The notes: generated by a model from the sequence alone, not told the origin. 64,000 nucleotides of DNA from Perognathus longimembris pacificus (GCF_023159225.1 NC_063184.1:13381528-13445527), one strand, 5' to 3'. Shown: positions 45,935 through 56,480, numbered from the stretch's first letter. Numbers and translations: made by a program.

Positions 45935-46417
45935 TTTCTTAAAAGTAGCTTAGATAAACTAGAGACCACAGAGACAATCACCCAGAGGTCTTTGTGCGGG
46001 CACACACACGTGCACCCACTCTCTCTCTGCACGGTCATACAGAATTACTGCCAGTAGATTACCAGTCAGAAACCTTCATTAAGCTGGAAACCCACACACA
46101 ATGAACTATGTGTCTTCATTCTCATTCAGCTATAATCTATTATATTTGTAGCATAGTAACTATTACATGTTTCATGTCATTTCTACATAGATACCTGTAG
46201 AGCTTTATAATCATTAAAAATCTGTTATGAAAAAAGACATTAGAGATAAAATATGGGAAATAGCACCATGCAAAGTATCTCATGGTAACCTTGATCCAAT
46301 ATCAATAATCATATCTGGTTGACTCTCTTGTAGGCTGGTTTATATAGAACTAACAGCCCCTAATCTTAGTGTAACTAACACATATCATCCTTATGGCTGT
46401 AGACAGGCATGATTTCT
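45935..46417. other. Unassigned sequence
   Basis: Nothing recognised beyond a short CA/CT-rich patch near 46000-46025. Confidence 0.4.
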
Positions 46418-46645
46418 AGTGCTGTAATTTTAAAAAAATTTTTCCCTTCATTGTCGAAGTACAGAGGGGTTACAGTCTCATATGTAAGGCAGTGAGTCTA
46501 TTTCTTATCCATCTTATTACCTCCTACCTCTTCTCTCATTTTTCCCCTGCCTCCTCCCGCCCCCTTTCCCTCTCCCTCCCATGAGCTGTACAGTTGTTTA
46601 CACCAAATGGTTTTTAAGTATTGCTTTTGGAAGTGCTGTAATTTT
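46418..46645 (-). mobile_element. 5'-truncated L1 tail with perfect target-site duplication
   Basis: Antisense L1 3' end: CCCTTCATTGTCGAAGTACA, GAGGGGTTACAGTCTCATAT, TTATTACCTCCTACCTC. A perfect 14-bp duplication AGTGCTGTAATTTT lies at 46418-46431 and 46632-46645. Only about 200 bp of L1 were copied. Confidence 0.95.
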
Positions 46646-46754
46646 TAACTTACAAACTCAATAAGCATTTAAACTCAGTAAGATTCATTAATGTTACATA
46701 AAGTCCCTTGAACATCATGCTCTTCAGTTGGCCCAGTTGACATTAATTTATAAA

Positions 46755-47048
46755 TATATATGTGTATGTGCATATATGTGTGTGTATATATATATATGCA
46801 CACATACATATTTGATGCCAGACCTGGTGTTTGAATTCAGGGCCTGGGCACTGTCCCTGAACTTCTTTGCTCAAGGCCAGTGATCTACCTCTTGAGCTAC
46901 AGCTCCACTTCCAGCTTTTTTAGTAATTTTATTGGAGATAAGAGTATCATGGACTTCTCTACCTGGGCTGGCTTCAAACCACAATCCTCAGCTCGAAGCC
47001 TCCTGAGTAGCTTGGTTTACAGGTGTGAACCACCAGTGCCTGGCCATT
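46755..47048 (-). repeat. TA/CA-rich tail + composite B1-like/ID-like SINE
   Basis: A TATA/TGTG-rich stretch (46755-46810) leads into an antisense SINE: TGAATTCAGGGCCTGGGCAC, GCTCAAGGCCAGTGATCTAC, ACCACAATCCTCAGCTCGAA. Confidence 0.9.
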
Positions 47049-49019
47049 TATAAATATTTTTTAAACTATACCTTTTCCTATTTCTCAACACTTAGTTACT
47101 GAAAATAATGATTATTGAATTATTAAATATTTTCAACTTTTAAAAAACAATGGCAAATCATCCAGTAAGATATTGCTTTTGGAATGTCTGCCCATCATTG
47201 TCTGTTGTCAGCTGTAGATACTTGCCAGTTTGATTCAGTTTCACATAGAGTTATAGGGTACTGTCTGTGGCCAGCAGTTTGCTGGAAGGTATCTTACACA
47301 AACACACAGTTTATAATCTTAGTGTGTAAAAGGAAGTAGATAGCAAAAATATCTCCGAGGCAGGTGTGATAAAACAAATGTGTTTTGTTGATCAGCTTGT
47401 GAAAGAGCAACCAATTGCTTTATCTTGTCTGTTTCTGAAAAACTGCAAAAGTAGATCCACTTAAGATATACAAAATATGCAAATTAGAGGAGGAAGAAGG
47501 GAAGTGAGTTTCTCTTTTGTTAATTTTCCCAGCCTGCACTTCAGAAGAGCCAGCTTCTCCTTAAGATGGGTCATCAACTTCGCATTTTTGGGAAATGAAG
47601 TCTCTTCTAGCGAGCGATGTGGGGGTCTTTGGGGGGGGGGGGAGCCTAGAGCCTCCTGTACTGTTCCATTAAGTAGAAAAGGACAAATGGATTCCATTGA
47701 TTTAGTGTTCATCTGTAAATGTGTCTGCAATTTAGAAGCCTGCAACTAAGTTCTGTTTATCATTGAGCATTGTAAATGGAGTAATAAACTCAGGAGGAGG
47801 AAAACAGCAGCGAATGCAGATGTTGCCTAGGGTTTGTGAGTGGTGGTTATTTGACCTCTTGCCTTCTCAAGGCCTGCCTCAGTGGAGAATATTGCCACCC
47901 TCACTAGTGTTTCTTGGTTCTCGTGGTGATTGTTCCAGTCTTTGTGTCAAGCACCTTATGAAATGCTTATGCATACCTCCCCCCCACTGGTTTGTTCAAA
48001 AGATGTTTGTAGATTTCAAGGGTGCATAGATAACACATGGCCCCTCACTTTCCTCCTTCCACCAAACTTAGGCAAGGGTAAAATTTGGAGGTCATTCATT
48101 GAAATCAAATAATGGGAAATGAGAAAAGGAAGCGGGGCTTCTGCAGGAGTGGAAACCCACTTCTCTAAGGAAATGACTGCAGGGGAACATGGAATCCATC
48201 ACCGCTGCCTCTTGACAAGGTCACCTTGGAGAGACACAAATTAAATCCCTTTCACTTGCTGTTTTGAAGGTAAAAGTGTTTGACCGGGCCGCAGCCCCTG
48301 AATGGTGTTTAAGGAATAAAGAGAAAAGAGCAGGAAGTTCTAATTGGCAAATTACTCCTTGTTATTTAGTTTGGCTTCCAAGTTAAAAATTCCAATAATG
48401 AGAAGCTTTGTGGGACTTGCCCTTAAAGGCAGAACCAGGGGGCTTTTTGTTCAATTACTATTTAATGTGAAGATACTCAGGAAACATATTGTAACATTCA
48501 AGCCATCACTTTCTATTAAACAAATATTGTCCTATAATGATTTTTAAATCTCTCTCGATGCTTTTGAGTCAGAGCCATCTAAGTGAAGTGTACATGGCAA
48601 ATGAGACAGAAGTAGGTTTTTCTTGTTCCATGGTGTTTATAGTGGTATAATTACTTAATGACAGTTTTTGTAGATGTTAAAAAATAGATGTTTATTTAAC
48701 AGTTTCTCCATGGTTATGATAACCCTAATTAGAAAAAAAGCACACCCTAGAAAGCAATTCCAAGCTGAATTGACCACATTTGAATCTTTCCTTTTGATAC
48801 TCTTGTTTCAGAATGTTAATCCCAAAATTCATCTAGTAAGTGACAGAATATTTTTGGTGTTAGTACTGCTTCAGTTGGGAAAAATGGGCTTCAGTTTGCA
48901 GAATTACCAGACAGATTAATTAATATTATTGGAGTTAGAATATCATTTAGAGATACTTCAAGGTAGTTAAAATATGAATATTTAGTTGCTTCTTGTTTTG
49001 TTGATATGACAACTGAATA
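47049..49019. other. Largest SINE/L1-free block of the right half; conserved-noncoding candidate
   Basis: Nearly 2 kb without any transposable element I can assign, apart from a G11 run near 47631. Sequence complexity is balanced throughout. Frames of 60-94 codons lack recognisable homology. A plausible place for conserved regulatory sequence, unproven here. Confidence 0.45.
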
Positions 49020-49165
49020 GTTTTGTGCCACACCTCCATTTCCCAGCTTTCCCTTTGTTAATTGAAGAGTCTCCTAGACCTCTCTGTCTATGCTGGCTTT
49101 GAACCTTGATCCCCCTAAGTTTTCAACCTCCTGAGTAGAATTATAGGGTGAGCCACTGCCTCTCC
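49020..49165 (-). repeat. B1-like half of a composite SINE
   Basis: Antisense: CTTTGTTAATTGAAGAGTCT, GCTTTGAACCTTGATCCCCC, then TGAGTAGAATTATAGGGTGA. The ID-like half is essentially missing. Confidence 0.75.
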
Positions 49166-49830
49166 CTCCCCCCAAACCAGCTAAATTTCAATATTTGACC
49201 TTATCAACAGTGATAAAAGACATGAAAACAAAAAGAATTGAGTTATTCTCAATGAAAGATAGGTTTTTGGGGGGTGGGGTTCAGGAATGAAAGATAGTTT
49301 TAAGGCTGATTATAATTTGCCATTAAACTTCATAGAATGCCGCTGCATCTCTCCGGACAAATAAAGGTTGTAGTTGAAAACTTGGGTTTATTTGCATTTC
49401 CTAGCCAGGGCCATTGGACTTGAGGAGGAAAAGGCCTTTCTTCCCCTCAACTAGGAGAACTCTCCACTAGCACAGTTTGCTCCTTGGCTTAGGGATTTCA
49501 TGACATCCGTGTCACTTGTAGCCACTGCACGACTGAAACGAGTGTGAATTAATAGCTCGTTTCCGCTTCACAATTAAATGTCTCACACAGGAGCAGTTCC
49601 TTTAATGCTTATGGAAATAAGCTAATAGCTCCTGAGATACTCATCTAGCCCCTTTTCTGAATATTTAACAAATGTGTCTCAAGTGGCGTGGATCATAGAC
49701 TTACTGAACACTAGGAGGGGGTAGGAGGCAGAAAGGCTAAACTGTGTAATAGAACCATTTTCTGAGGAGATATTAGTCTGAAATCCTTTCTCAGACAGAT
49801 TTGGCTACACTCATCAAAAAGAATCCAATT
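49166..49830. other. Unassigned unique sequence
   Basis: 49490-49680 is non-repetitive AT-rich sequence (TTAATAGCTCGTTTCCG, AATAAGCTAATAGCTCC) of conserved-noncoding appearance. No gene recognised. Confidence 0.45.
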
Positions 49831-50059
49831 AAGGCTCACACCTAGGCTGGGAATATGGCCTAGTGGTAAAGCGCTCGCCTCGTATACATGAAGCCTTGGG
49901 TTTGATTCCTCAGCACCACATACATAGAAAAATTCGGAAGTGGCGCTGTGGCTCAAGTGGCAGAGTGCTAGCCTTGAACAAAAAGAAGCCAGGGACAGTG
50001 CTCAGGCCCTGAGTTCAAGCCACAGGACTGGCAAAAACAAAACAAAGGCTCACACCTAG
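49831..50059 (+). mobile_element. IDL-Geo-type dimeric SINE inserted at the head of another SINE
   Basis: Sense element at 49846-50044: A box TGGCCTAGTGG, B box GGTTTGATTCC, second unit GGCGCTGTGGCTCAAGTGG, older AACAAAAAGAAG variant. A perfect 15-bp duplication AAGGCTCACACCTAG lies at 49831-49845 and 50045-50059. The duplicated target is itself the 5' end of the composite SINE that continues to 50283. Confidence 0.94.
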
Positions 50060-50283
50060 CTACTCAGGAGGCTGAGGATCGTGATTAGAAACTAGCCCTG
50101 GGAGGAATGTCTGAGAGACTCTTATTTCCAATGAAGCACCAAAACAACAACAAACAACTCCTCAAAACCAAACAAACCCCCAAAACCCAGAGGTGGAGCT
50201 GTGACTCACATGATATAGCCTTGAGCTGAAAAGCTCAGGGACAGAGCCTAGCTCTGACTTCAAGCCTCAGAACTGGCACCAAA
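50045..50283 (+). repeat. Composite B1-like + ID-like SINE (insertion target)
   Basis: Sense: AGCTACTCAGGAGGCTGAGG, GAGAGACTCTTATTTCCAAT, an A/C-rich expansion, then an ID-like unit (GAGCTGTGACTCACATGATA). Confidence 0.85.
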
Positions 50284-50295
50284 AACAAGAGAAAC

Positions 50296-50343
50296 ATACA
50301 CACACGCACGCACGCACGTACATGCACACGCACACACACACAC
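50296..50343 (+). repeat. (CA)n/(CG)-containing microsatellite
   Basis: ACACACGCACGCACGCACGT followed by more CA units. Alternating purine-pyrimidine with several CpGs, located at the tail of the SINE. Confidence 0.94.
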
Positions 50344-51556
50344 TCCAGCACCCCAGTGAATCTAAAGAGGAGAAGGGAGAGTTGTCAGTTTTTTTTTAAA
50401 GTAAATCAGATTTTGAAATCCTTTCTGCCTTTTTGAATGTACAGTATGTTCTCTGTAATTGCCCCATGGAGTGCTATGTACAGGCAAACTGTACTCTTGT
50501 CTAACTGCAACTCAGTAACCATCTCTCCCTTCATGCCACTAACTGCCCGTGCCACTCTGTCCTGCTCTTCTATGAGATTGATGTTTCTAGATTTCCCATA
50601 TTAGTGAGATCATGCAATACCAGTGTTTTTGTGTCTAGCTTACTTACTTAACAGTATGATTTCCAATTCCTTTTATATTGCTGCAAGTGTTAGGTTTCCA
50701 TTATTTTTTATTGCTGAATAGTATTCCATTGCGTAATGAGTATCATGTTTTCCTTACCTATTTATGGTTGGAAATGTTGACATCATTTCTTGGCTACAAT
50801 GAATAATACGGCAGTAGAGTGCAGATGTCTCGTTGACACGATAACTCCTTTTCCTTTGAATATATAATCAGTAGTGGGATTACAGGGTCAAATGGCAGAT
50901 TTAAAGATTCTGAGAAGCCCCAATACTGTTTTCCAAAATGGACGGACTAATTTCCATTCCCATCAACTGCATTAAGGTTCCTTTTTCTCTACAATCCCCT
51001 CATGTATCTTACATCTTTTTGGTAACAGTGATTCTTAGTAATGTGTTATGAAATCTCTTTGTGATGTTGATTTGCATGACCTTGAGATAACTATGTTGAA
51101 CAGCTTCTCCTATACCTGTTGATCATTTGTATGCCTTCTTTTGAAAAATGTCTATTAAGATCAGTTGCCCATTCTTCAATCAGGTTATTATGAATCATTT
51201 TGCTACTGAGTTTTTATAATTTCTTATGTGTTCTGAATATCAGTCCTTTGCCAGGGATAGAGTTTAAGAATACGTATTCTCATTGTGTTTATTTTTTCCA
51301 TCTTTGTACAGGAGCTTTAAAGTTTCATGCAATTTCATTTGTCTACCGTTTGCGCCCTGGGCTTTGGGATCTTCTCTAGAAAATCCTAACCCATGCCAAT
51401 ACCCTTGTCTTTTCAATTTCCCTTGTCTTTTCTATTAGTGGTTTATGGATTCAGTTCTTACTGAAAATATTGAATACATTTTGAGTTGATTTTTGTGCTT
51501 AGTGAAGGATAGGGTTCTTCATTCTCCTGCATTTGGATATTCAATTTGCTTAGTAA

Positions 51557-51581
51557 TGTGTGTGTGTGTGTGTGTGTGTGC

Positions 51582-51613
<32 letters not shown>
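51557..51613 (+). repeat. (TG)n-(AG)n microsatellite
   Basis: About 20 TG units with one CG interruption, then about 7 AG units. Confidence 0.96.
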
Positions 51614-51709
51614 TTGCTATGAATATTTGGTGATTTCTGTGGTGGTCTCATATATATTTTAGGATTTTTATAGTGCTTTCATGAATGTCATGATATATTT
51701 CATTTTTAT

Positions 51710-51830
51710 ATTTTGGCTTTTAAGACAGGATATTTCTGTATAGCCCATGCTAGCCTTGAACTTGTAATCCTCTTTCCCCAGCCTTCAAAGTGCTAAAATT
51801 TCCAGCACGTACCCATTCCCGGCTTGCTAT
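51710..51830 (-). repeat. B1 SINE inside L1
   Basis: Antisense monomeric B1: AAGACAGGATATTTCTGTAT, GCCCATGCTAGCCTTGAACT, then CAAAGTGCTAAAATTTCCAG. Confidence 0.85.
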
Positions 51831-51960
51831 TTGTATTTTGATAGCGATAGTATTGGATGTGAAGATCATTTTAACAGTATTGATTCTTCCAGTCCTTGAA
51901 TAGGAGCTGTCTGTCCATTTCTTCTTGTGCATATATCTTCAATTTTTAAAAAAGTTTTCC

Positions 51961-52239
51961 CTGGAGTATTGACCTGATTAATTTGAAGCATGAGGTTCAA
52001 GTTTTGCTTAAGCTATCCAGGTTTAGACCCAGAATTTTTTTCAGCAGAAATGATCAATTGCCTATTTTTGTTGATAGTTTCATTTTTTTTTTGTAATTCC
52101 TGTAAGAACATTCAGTTCTTAAAATTGCAAACAGAACCATGTTTGAGGCTTTTTTTCTGATGAACACCCCCCCACCGCCCCCAGCAACAGCTTCTCCTTC
52201 CTTTGAGTTAATGCTCAATTCAGTTCTTACACATGGTAT
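51961..52239. other. Unassigned sequence
   Basis: May continue the L1 to about 52060. Otherwise nothing recognised. Confidence 0.35.
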
Positions 52240-52600
52240 ATTAACTGCTGTTATGTAAACAAAGTACCCCAAAACGTAAGGAAAAGAAACAACCCTCCCT
52301 CAGCTGTCTTATGGGTCTGCTGTCTGAGAGAGGGCAGAAGTTCTGCCTGAGGTCCTCCCACAATTGTAGCCATATTCCAGGTGGGATGTTGGGAGAATCT
52401 GCTTTAGGATTGCTCACAGGCCCTCAAAGGAAATGGAGGTCTCTCTCGAGGGGCAGCCACGGTGATGTGGCGTTTAGATCCATAGAAGAGTGGGAGCAAA
52501 CCCCCAACACAGAAGCCACAGATCTTAGATGTGACATCTCATTACTTTCGCTGAAAACTATGTGTTAGAAAAGAGGCAATCATCCAGTCCACACTGAGGG
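52240..52600 (-). mobile_element. Probable MLT1-like LTR
   Basis: Antisense resemblance: GTAAACAAAGTACCCCAAAA at one end, TGGGAGAATCTGCTTTAGGA in the middle and ATCATCCAGTCCACACTGAG near the other end. The 85-codon frame here lies inside the LTR. Subfamily uncertain. Confidence 0.5.
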
Positions 52601-52689
52601 TCCGAAGCCGGCATAGGCTAAGATCACTGTGGCTCTGAGGCTGTTTATTTCACTTACCACATTTGGCCCGCCTCATCTGGACCTAATTA

Positions 52690-53070
52690 CTTCTCTCTCC
52701 AGTTTCATGCCTTGCTAGTCTTCCATCCACACCAGACTCGAGCCAAATCAAACGTCTTTAGGTTTCTGAAATGCTCGTCTCTTTTTCCTCTTCACTTGGC
52801 AAACTCACAGATGGACTATAGATTTCAGCTCAAGTCTACCTTCCTCAGGAAACATTTTCTGGTTATTCTTTCCCCAATTCCCCAAATGAGAGTAAGGCCT
52901 CTTGTTCCTTCAATTAGAGCATGTAAAACCAATTATAGGGTTTAGGAATCGGGCGTTTTTAACTTGTGTGCCTTTGACGCTGACTAGCAGCTCTCTCAGC
53001 ATCAGAACTTGTGTCTGACACAGTGCTAGAAATTTCCTGCTCCTTGAACAAATAACTAAATGAACACCAA
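52690..53070 (-). repeat. L2 fragment
   Basis: Antisense L2: TTTCAGCTCAAGTCTACCTT, CCTCAGGAAACATTTTCTGG, AACTTGTGTCTGACACAGTG, TCCTTGAACAAATAACTAAA, in the expected order. Confidence 0.75.
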
Positions 53071-53214
53071 GCTGCATAAGACCGCCAGCGTGGTGGGCCA
53101 GCTTATGAATCTCATGTCATAGATCTACCAGAAAGCCACTACATTACTGCTTCCAAATCTGTTCTGTTGAACCTGAACCTAAGTCTGTGGGTTTGGAGGA
53201 AATAGAACGTGATT

Positions 53215-53470
53215 TTTTTTCTCTCAGTGTTATCTTTTTTCATATTTTAAAAAATTATCTTTAGTTGCACAAAGAAATTATCATTTAACAAAGCAATTTA
53301 TGAATACAATATACCTTTCACCATTCTCACCCATCCCTCCCTCCCCCACGCTCCCTCAATGTTAGGAGTTAATATGTAGACTGATGTTGCAGATTAAGTG
53401 AAATTGCTATTGTTTGCTGACGTTGGCTCCTGTTTTCGCAGCGGCTGCCCATTCTCACTAGTTCTGAAAG
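53215..53470 (-). mobile_element. L1 3' end (second 3'-UTR type)
   Basis: Antisense: GTTGCACAAAGAAATTATCA, CAATTTATGAATACAATATA, CATTCTCACCCATCCCTCCC. It shares its sequence type with 54150-54520 and 58262, and differs from the copies at 38853, 45686 and 46432. Confidence 0.75.
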
Positions 53471-53649
53471 CTGGTAGTGACATGAGAAGGATCTGTGGAA
53501 TTTGGTTTGAGCATGGTCTGTATAGATTCATTTTGGTGCACTCTTAAATGGTATTCGTTTTTCCATTGAAGATGGGTCATTCTACCCCGTGATGTCACAA
53601 CTGGGGAAGATTTCTGTGATGATGTGTTTCCTTTTTTCATTACAATGAT

Positions 53650-53955
53650 CCCAAGACTGGTGATGGTCGCTCCACTCCTGTTATCCTAAGCTTCTCAGGA
53701 GGCTGAGGCTGGAGGATTTGGTTTGAAACTGTCATGTGGGTAGGCTACAAGAATGAGGTGGCCTTGACCAAGATGCTTTGTATTCGTAAACTGCTTTGTT
53801 GAACGGCAACACCTTTGTACAACTACTTAAAGATATGTTTTTGAAAATATGTATATAAGACTTCATCTCCAATTAACCAGTAAGATGTCAAAATGCAAGT
53901 GGTAGAGTATGAGCTGTGAGCAAGAATGCTGAGTTAGCATGAAACCCAATAGGAT
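53650..53955 (+). repeat. Composite SINE split by a short retroposon-like insert
   Basis: Sense left half at 53650-53735 (TGTTATCCTAAGCTTCTCAG, GAGGCTGAGGCTGGAGGATT). The matching continuation is at 53857 onward (CATCTCCAATTAACCAGTAA, then AAATGCAAGTGGTAGAGTAT). Between them about 110 bp are inserted, including the recurring motif at 53798-53833. Confidence 0.75.
53798..53833 (+). repeat. Short recurring motif, copy 3 of 3
   Basis: GTTGAACGGCAACACCTTTG, a diverged version of the motif at 5408 and 10523. Confidence 0.6.
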
Positions 53956-54144
53956 TTGAGTAAGCAAACACAATGATGAAAGTAGTTAGGAAGACAAATA
54001 CTATAAAGTTTCTTCATTCTCGTCACCTCTTCATACACATTCCTGCCTTCTTTCATATGGTCTTCTGCCAAGACTTATCAGTACCAACCAGCTTAGCTGC
54101 CAAAAGCCAGGGTTTTACATCCTCATTTTGTTTGATTTTTAAAA

Positions 54145-54520
54145 ACTGCCTTATTTTTTTTTAGTATCTTTAAGTAGTTGTACAAAGGGATTTCAACTGA
54201 CTCAACATGACAGTTTATGAGTATGATGCATCTTTTTTTTTTTTTTGCCAGTCCTGGGCCTTGGACTCAGGGCCTGAGCACTGTCCCTGGCTTCTTCCCG
54301 CTCAAGGCTAGCACTCTGCCACTTGAGCCACAGCGCCGCTTCTGGCCGTTTTCTGTATATGTGGTGCTGGGGAATCGAACCTAGGGCCTCGTGTATCCGA
54401 GGCAGGCACTCTTGCCACTAGGCCATATCCCCAGCCCGAGTATGATGCATCTTAATGCCACTCTTTTTATAATTTCCCCCATCCTCTGAATTTTCCAGTT
54501 CCGTTTTCATATATACATGC
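54145..54520 (-). mobile_element. L1 3' end, split by a young SINE
   Basis: Antisense L1 (GTTGTACAAAGGGATTTCAA, GACAGTTTATGAGTATGATG) resumes after the SINE at 54438 (CTTAATGCCACTCTTTTTAT, TTTTCCAGTTCCG). Confidence 0.7.
54219..54453 (-). mobile_element. Young IDL-Geo-type dimeric SINE with 16-bp target-site duplication
   Basis: Antisense element at 54235-54437 with poly(T), CTTCTTCCCGCTCAAGGCTA, intact antisense B box GGAATCGAACC and terminal CATATCCCCAGCCC. A perfect duplication GAGTATGATGCATCTT lies at 54219-54234 and 54438-54453. Nearly identical to the 31629 copy; GCGGGAAG subfamily. Confidence 0.96.
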
Positions 54521-55199
54521 TTTTACTCTTCTGTTTTGAAATTCTATTTGGAGGTTTCATGACACCTCCTCCTTTTGCCGCCCCATCCCCACTTTTTAGA
54601 TCATTTCTTCTTAGTAGTATTCATAGAGTTCACTTTGCCTCTGAAAAGATCTCTCTAAATTTTCTTTTGACCAGCCATTTCGCCTTCATCTACTACAAAG
54701 TCCTTTACCTGCACTTTATCTCTCACCTGTATTGTTATGACTTTGAAGTTTCAGCTCAGATCCTTAGGCCAGTGTTCCAGACTTGATGTAACCTCTGTTG
54801 ATGCAGGTATTCACAAGCATCTGTGTTGCTTCTCTGCACCTTCTTTGTTATCTCAAGTGATGGCACCATGGTCCATCTGCTCCATGCAGTGATCCTGGGA
54901 TCTTTCTTTTCTATCACTTCTAAGCAATTACCTAGCTGTGAAGCCCAAGTGATTGCATTTTGGAACTGGGTAGTTTGCTTCCCTCTTCCCTAAATACCTG
55001 GGAGTTTTAACATCCTTACAGACATCTTAGCTGATCTCAAGGCCAAGCTTTATCATTGGAGGAGGAGGGATGTGCTCTATAGGCCGAGTCCCTAGAGGGA
55101 GGCAGGGCCTGGGTGGTTTGTAACAGGCCCCAACTGCCTCTCATAGACTGTGCATTTCAATGCTAAGCATAGCACACAACACATGGGCCCTTTCTTGCT
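54521..55199. other. Unassigned sequence
   Basis: No confident repeat. May include old L2-type sequence leading into 55200. Confidence 0.4.
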
Positions 55200-55705
55200 G
55201 ATGCTACTTAAGCCTGTATCACTTCTTTTCTTAAGTCCCGGAACACCGTTCTGCCTCCTAGCCTTCTGTCTTACACAGGGTTGCCAGAGTGATCATAATC
55301 TTAAGACTCTTAAAACTTACCATTACCTATTAGGAAAAACAGAACAAAAAATTCCTATCATCTGGTCTCTGTCTCCCTCCCAGCTCTGCTGTTCCTTTAA
55401 TCCATGGCCACGTGGCGATTGTCTGGCCACCCCATGTTTTCCTCATCTTCCCGCTTCCCTTTGTCCTTCTGTCTCAGGTACTCTTTTCTTTGCCTTTCTT
55501 TCAAGAAATATTCCCCCTCTCCCGCCCTCCCCCCGAAAGTGCTGTCTGTGTTTACAGAAGTTTGTGGGACTATCAGTTGTTGCACTTTTGTATTCCACTG
55601 TTGTCTGTCCCTTCTAGATTTCCCAATGGAGGATTATTTTAAGGTTGAGGTCTATATATTATCTCTGCCTCCTGTGTTTCAATGAATGTGCCTATATGTA
55701 ACAGT
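55200..55705 (-). repeat. L2 fragment
   Basis: Antisense L2: GGGTTGCCAGAGTGATCATA, CTCTTAAAACTTACCATTAC, then the pyrimidine-rich TCCTTCTGTCTCAGGTACTC region. The 155-codon frame crossing it (55150-55617) is a chance opening in T/C-rich repeat sequence. Confidence 0.78.
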
Positions 55706-55879
55706 CTGCTGAATGAAAAGGTGAATTAATAAGAAGTCATCCATTCCTTCACCTTAAAATATTTGAGCACCTATGAGTAATAAATTCTTCTGCATTCTTA
55801 TTTCTTATCTTCTAGGTCTGATACATGTTAATGTAATATTCAGTAGTTACTCTGATGGCTCCTGAGTTGCCCTTGTTTG

Positions 55880-56480
55880 TTTGCTGTGGGTTATTTTTGC
55901 TGCATAGTCTTTTGTGCTTCTATATGCATTTTTGATTTTTTTTTATATTTCTGAACACTTTGCCAATCCATGAGCGTCGTAGGCCTTTCCATCTTCTAGT
56001 CTTTTTCAGTTTATTGCTTCAAGGTTTCATAGCTTTTATTGTAGGTTTCATTTTTTAAATAGGTATTTTTGAATAGGTATTATGAATACCTAATAGGTAT
56101 TATGAATGAAATTGTTTTCCTGATTTCTTAGTCTTTTTATATAGAAAAACAATTGCTTTCTTTTTCAATGCTTAGGACTGAACTCAGGGCCTTGTATTTT
56201 CTATCTGTTGTGATGTCTTTTTTCCCTTCTTTTTCTCAGATTGGTTAGAGGTTTATTAATCTTAATTTTTCAATGAATCAGCTTTCTTTTATTGATTCCT
56301 TAGTGCTTATTATCTCTTCATTCCTAGTAGATATTAAATGATAGTGAATCCATCGTGATTCATAATATATGTAAAGGTTTTTGTTTCTCTTTAATATTGC
56401 TTTTCTTAAACTTCTGTTTTAATATATTCATTATAAACTCATGATAATATATAATTTGTAAATAATTATGTTTTCAAGAC
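55880..56480 (-). mobile_element. Old L1 ORF2 region fragment(s)
   Basis: Antisense L1: CCAATCCATGAGCGTCGTAG, CCTTTCCATCTTCTAGTC, then GATTGGTTAGAGGTTTATTA and TTTTTCAATGAATCAGCTTT. An ID-like scrap (GACTGAACTCAGGGCCTTGT, about 56164-56200) separates the two parts. Highly decayed. Confidence 0.72.
56056..56110 (+). repeat. AATAGGTATT tandem/inverted cluster
   Basis: AATAGGTATT occurs three times. TATGAATACCTAATAGGTAT contains the overlapping inverted match AATACCTAATAGGTATT. Local slippage inside L1. Confidence 0.75.

Larger units (their letters stand above)
50440..51960 (-). mobile_element. Ancient L1 3' part, interrupted by a microsatellite and a B1
   Basis: Antisense old L1 3' UTR and ORF2: TTAGTGAGATCATGCAATAC, TTGCTGAATAGTATTCCATT, GTGGGATTACAGGGTCAAAT, TCAGTCCTTTGCCAGGGATA, then GTATTGATTCTTCCAGTCCT at the ORF2 end. 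Strongly decayed. Interrupted at 51557-51613 (TG/AG repeat) and 51710-51830 (B1). Confidence 0.9.

Noticed and set aside
52311..52568. 85-codon plus-strand frame
   Set aside because: It falls in LTR-like sequence and has no recognisable domain.
55150..55617. 155-codon open frame
   Set aside because: It lies in antisense L2 and pyrimidine-rich sequence, and overlapping frames in the other phases are equally open.
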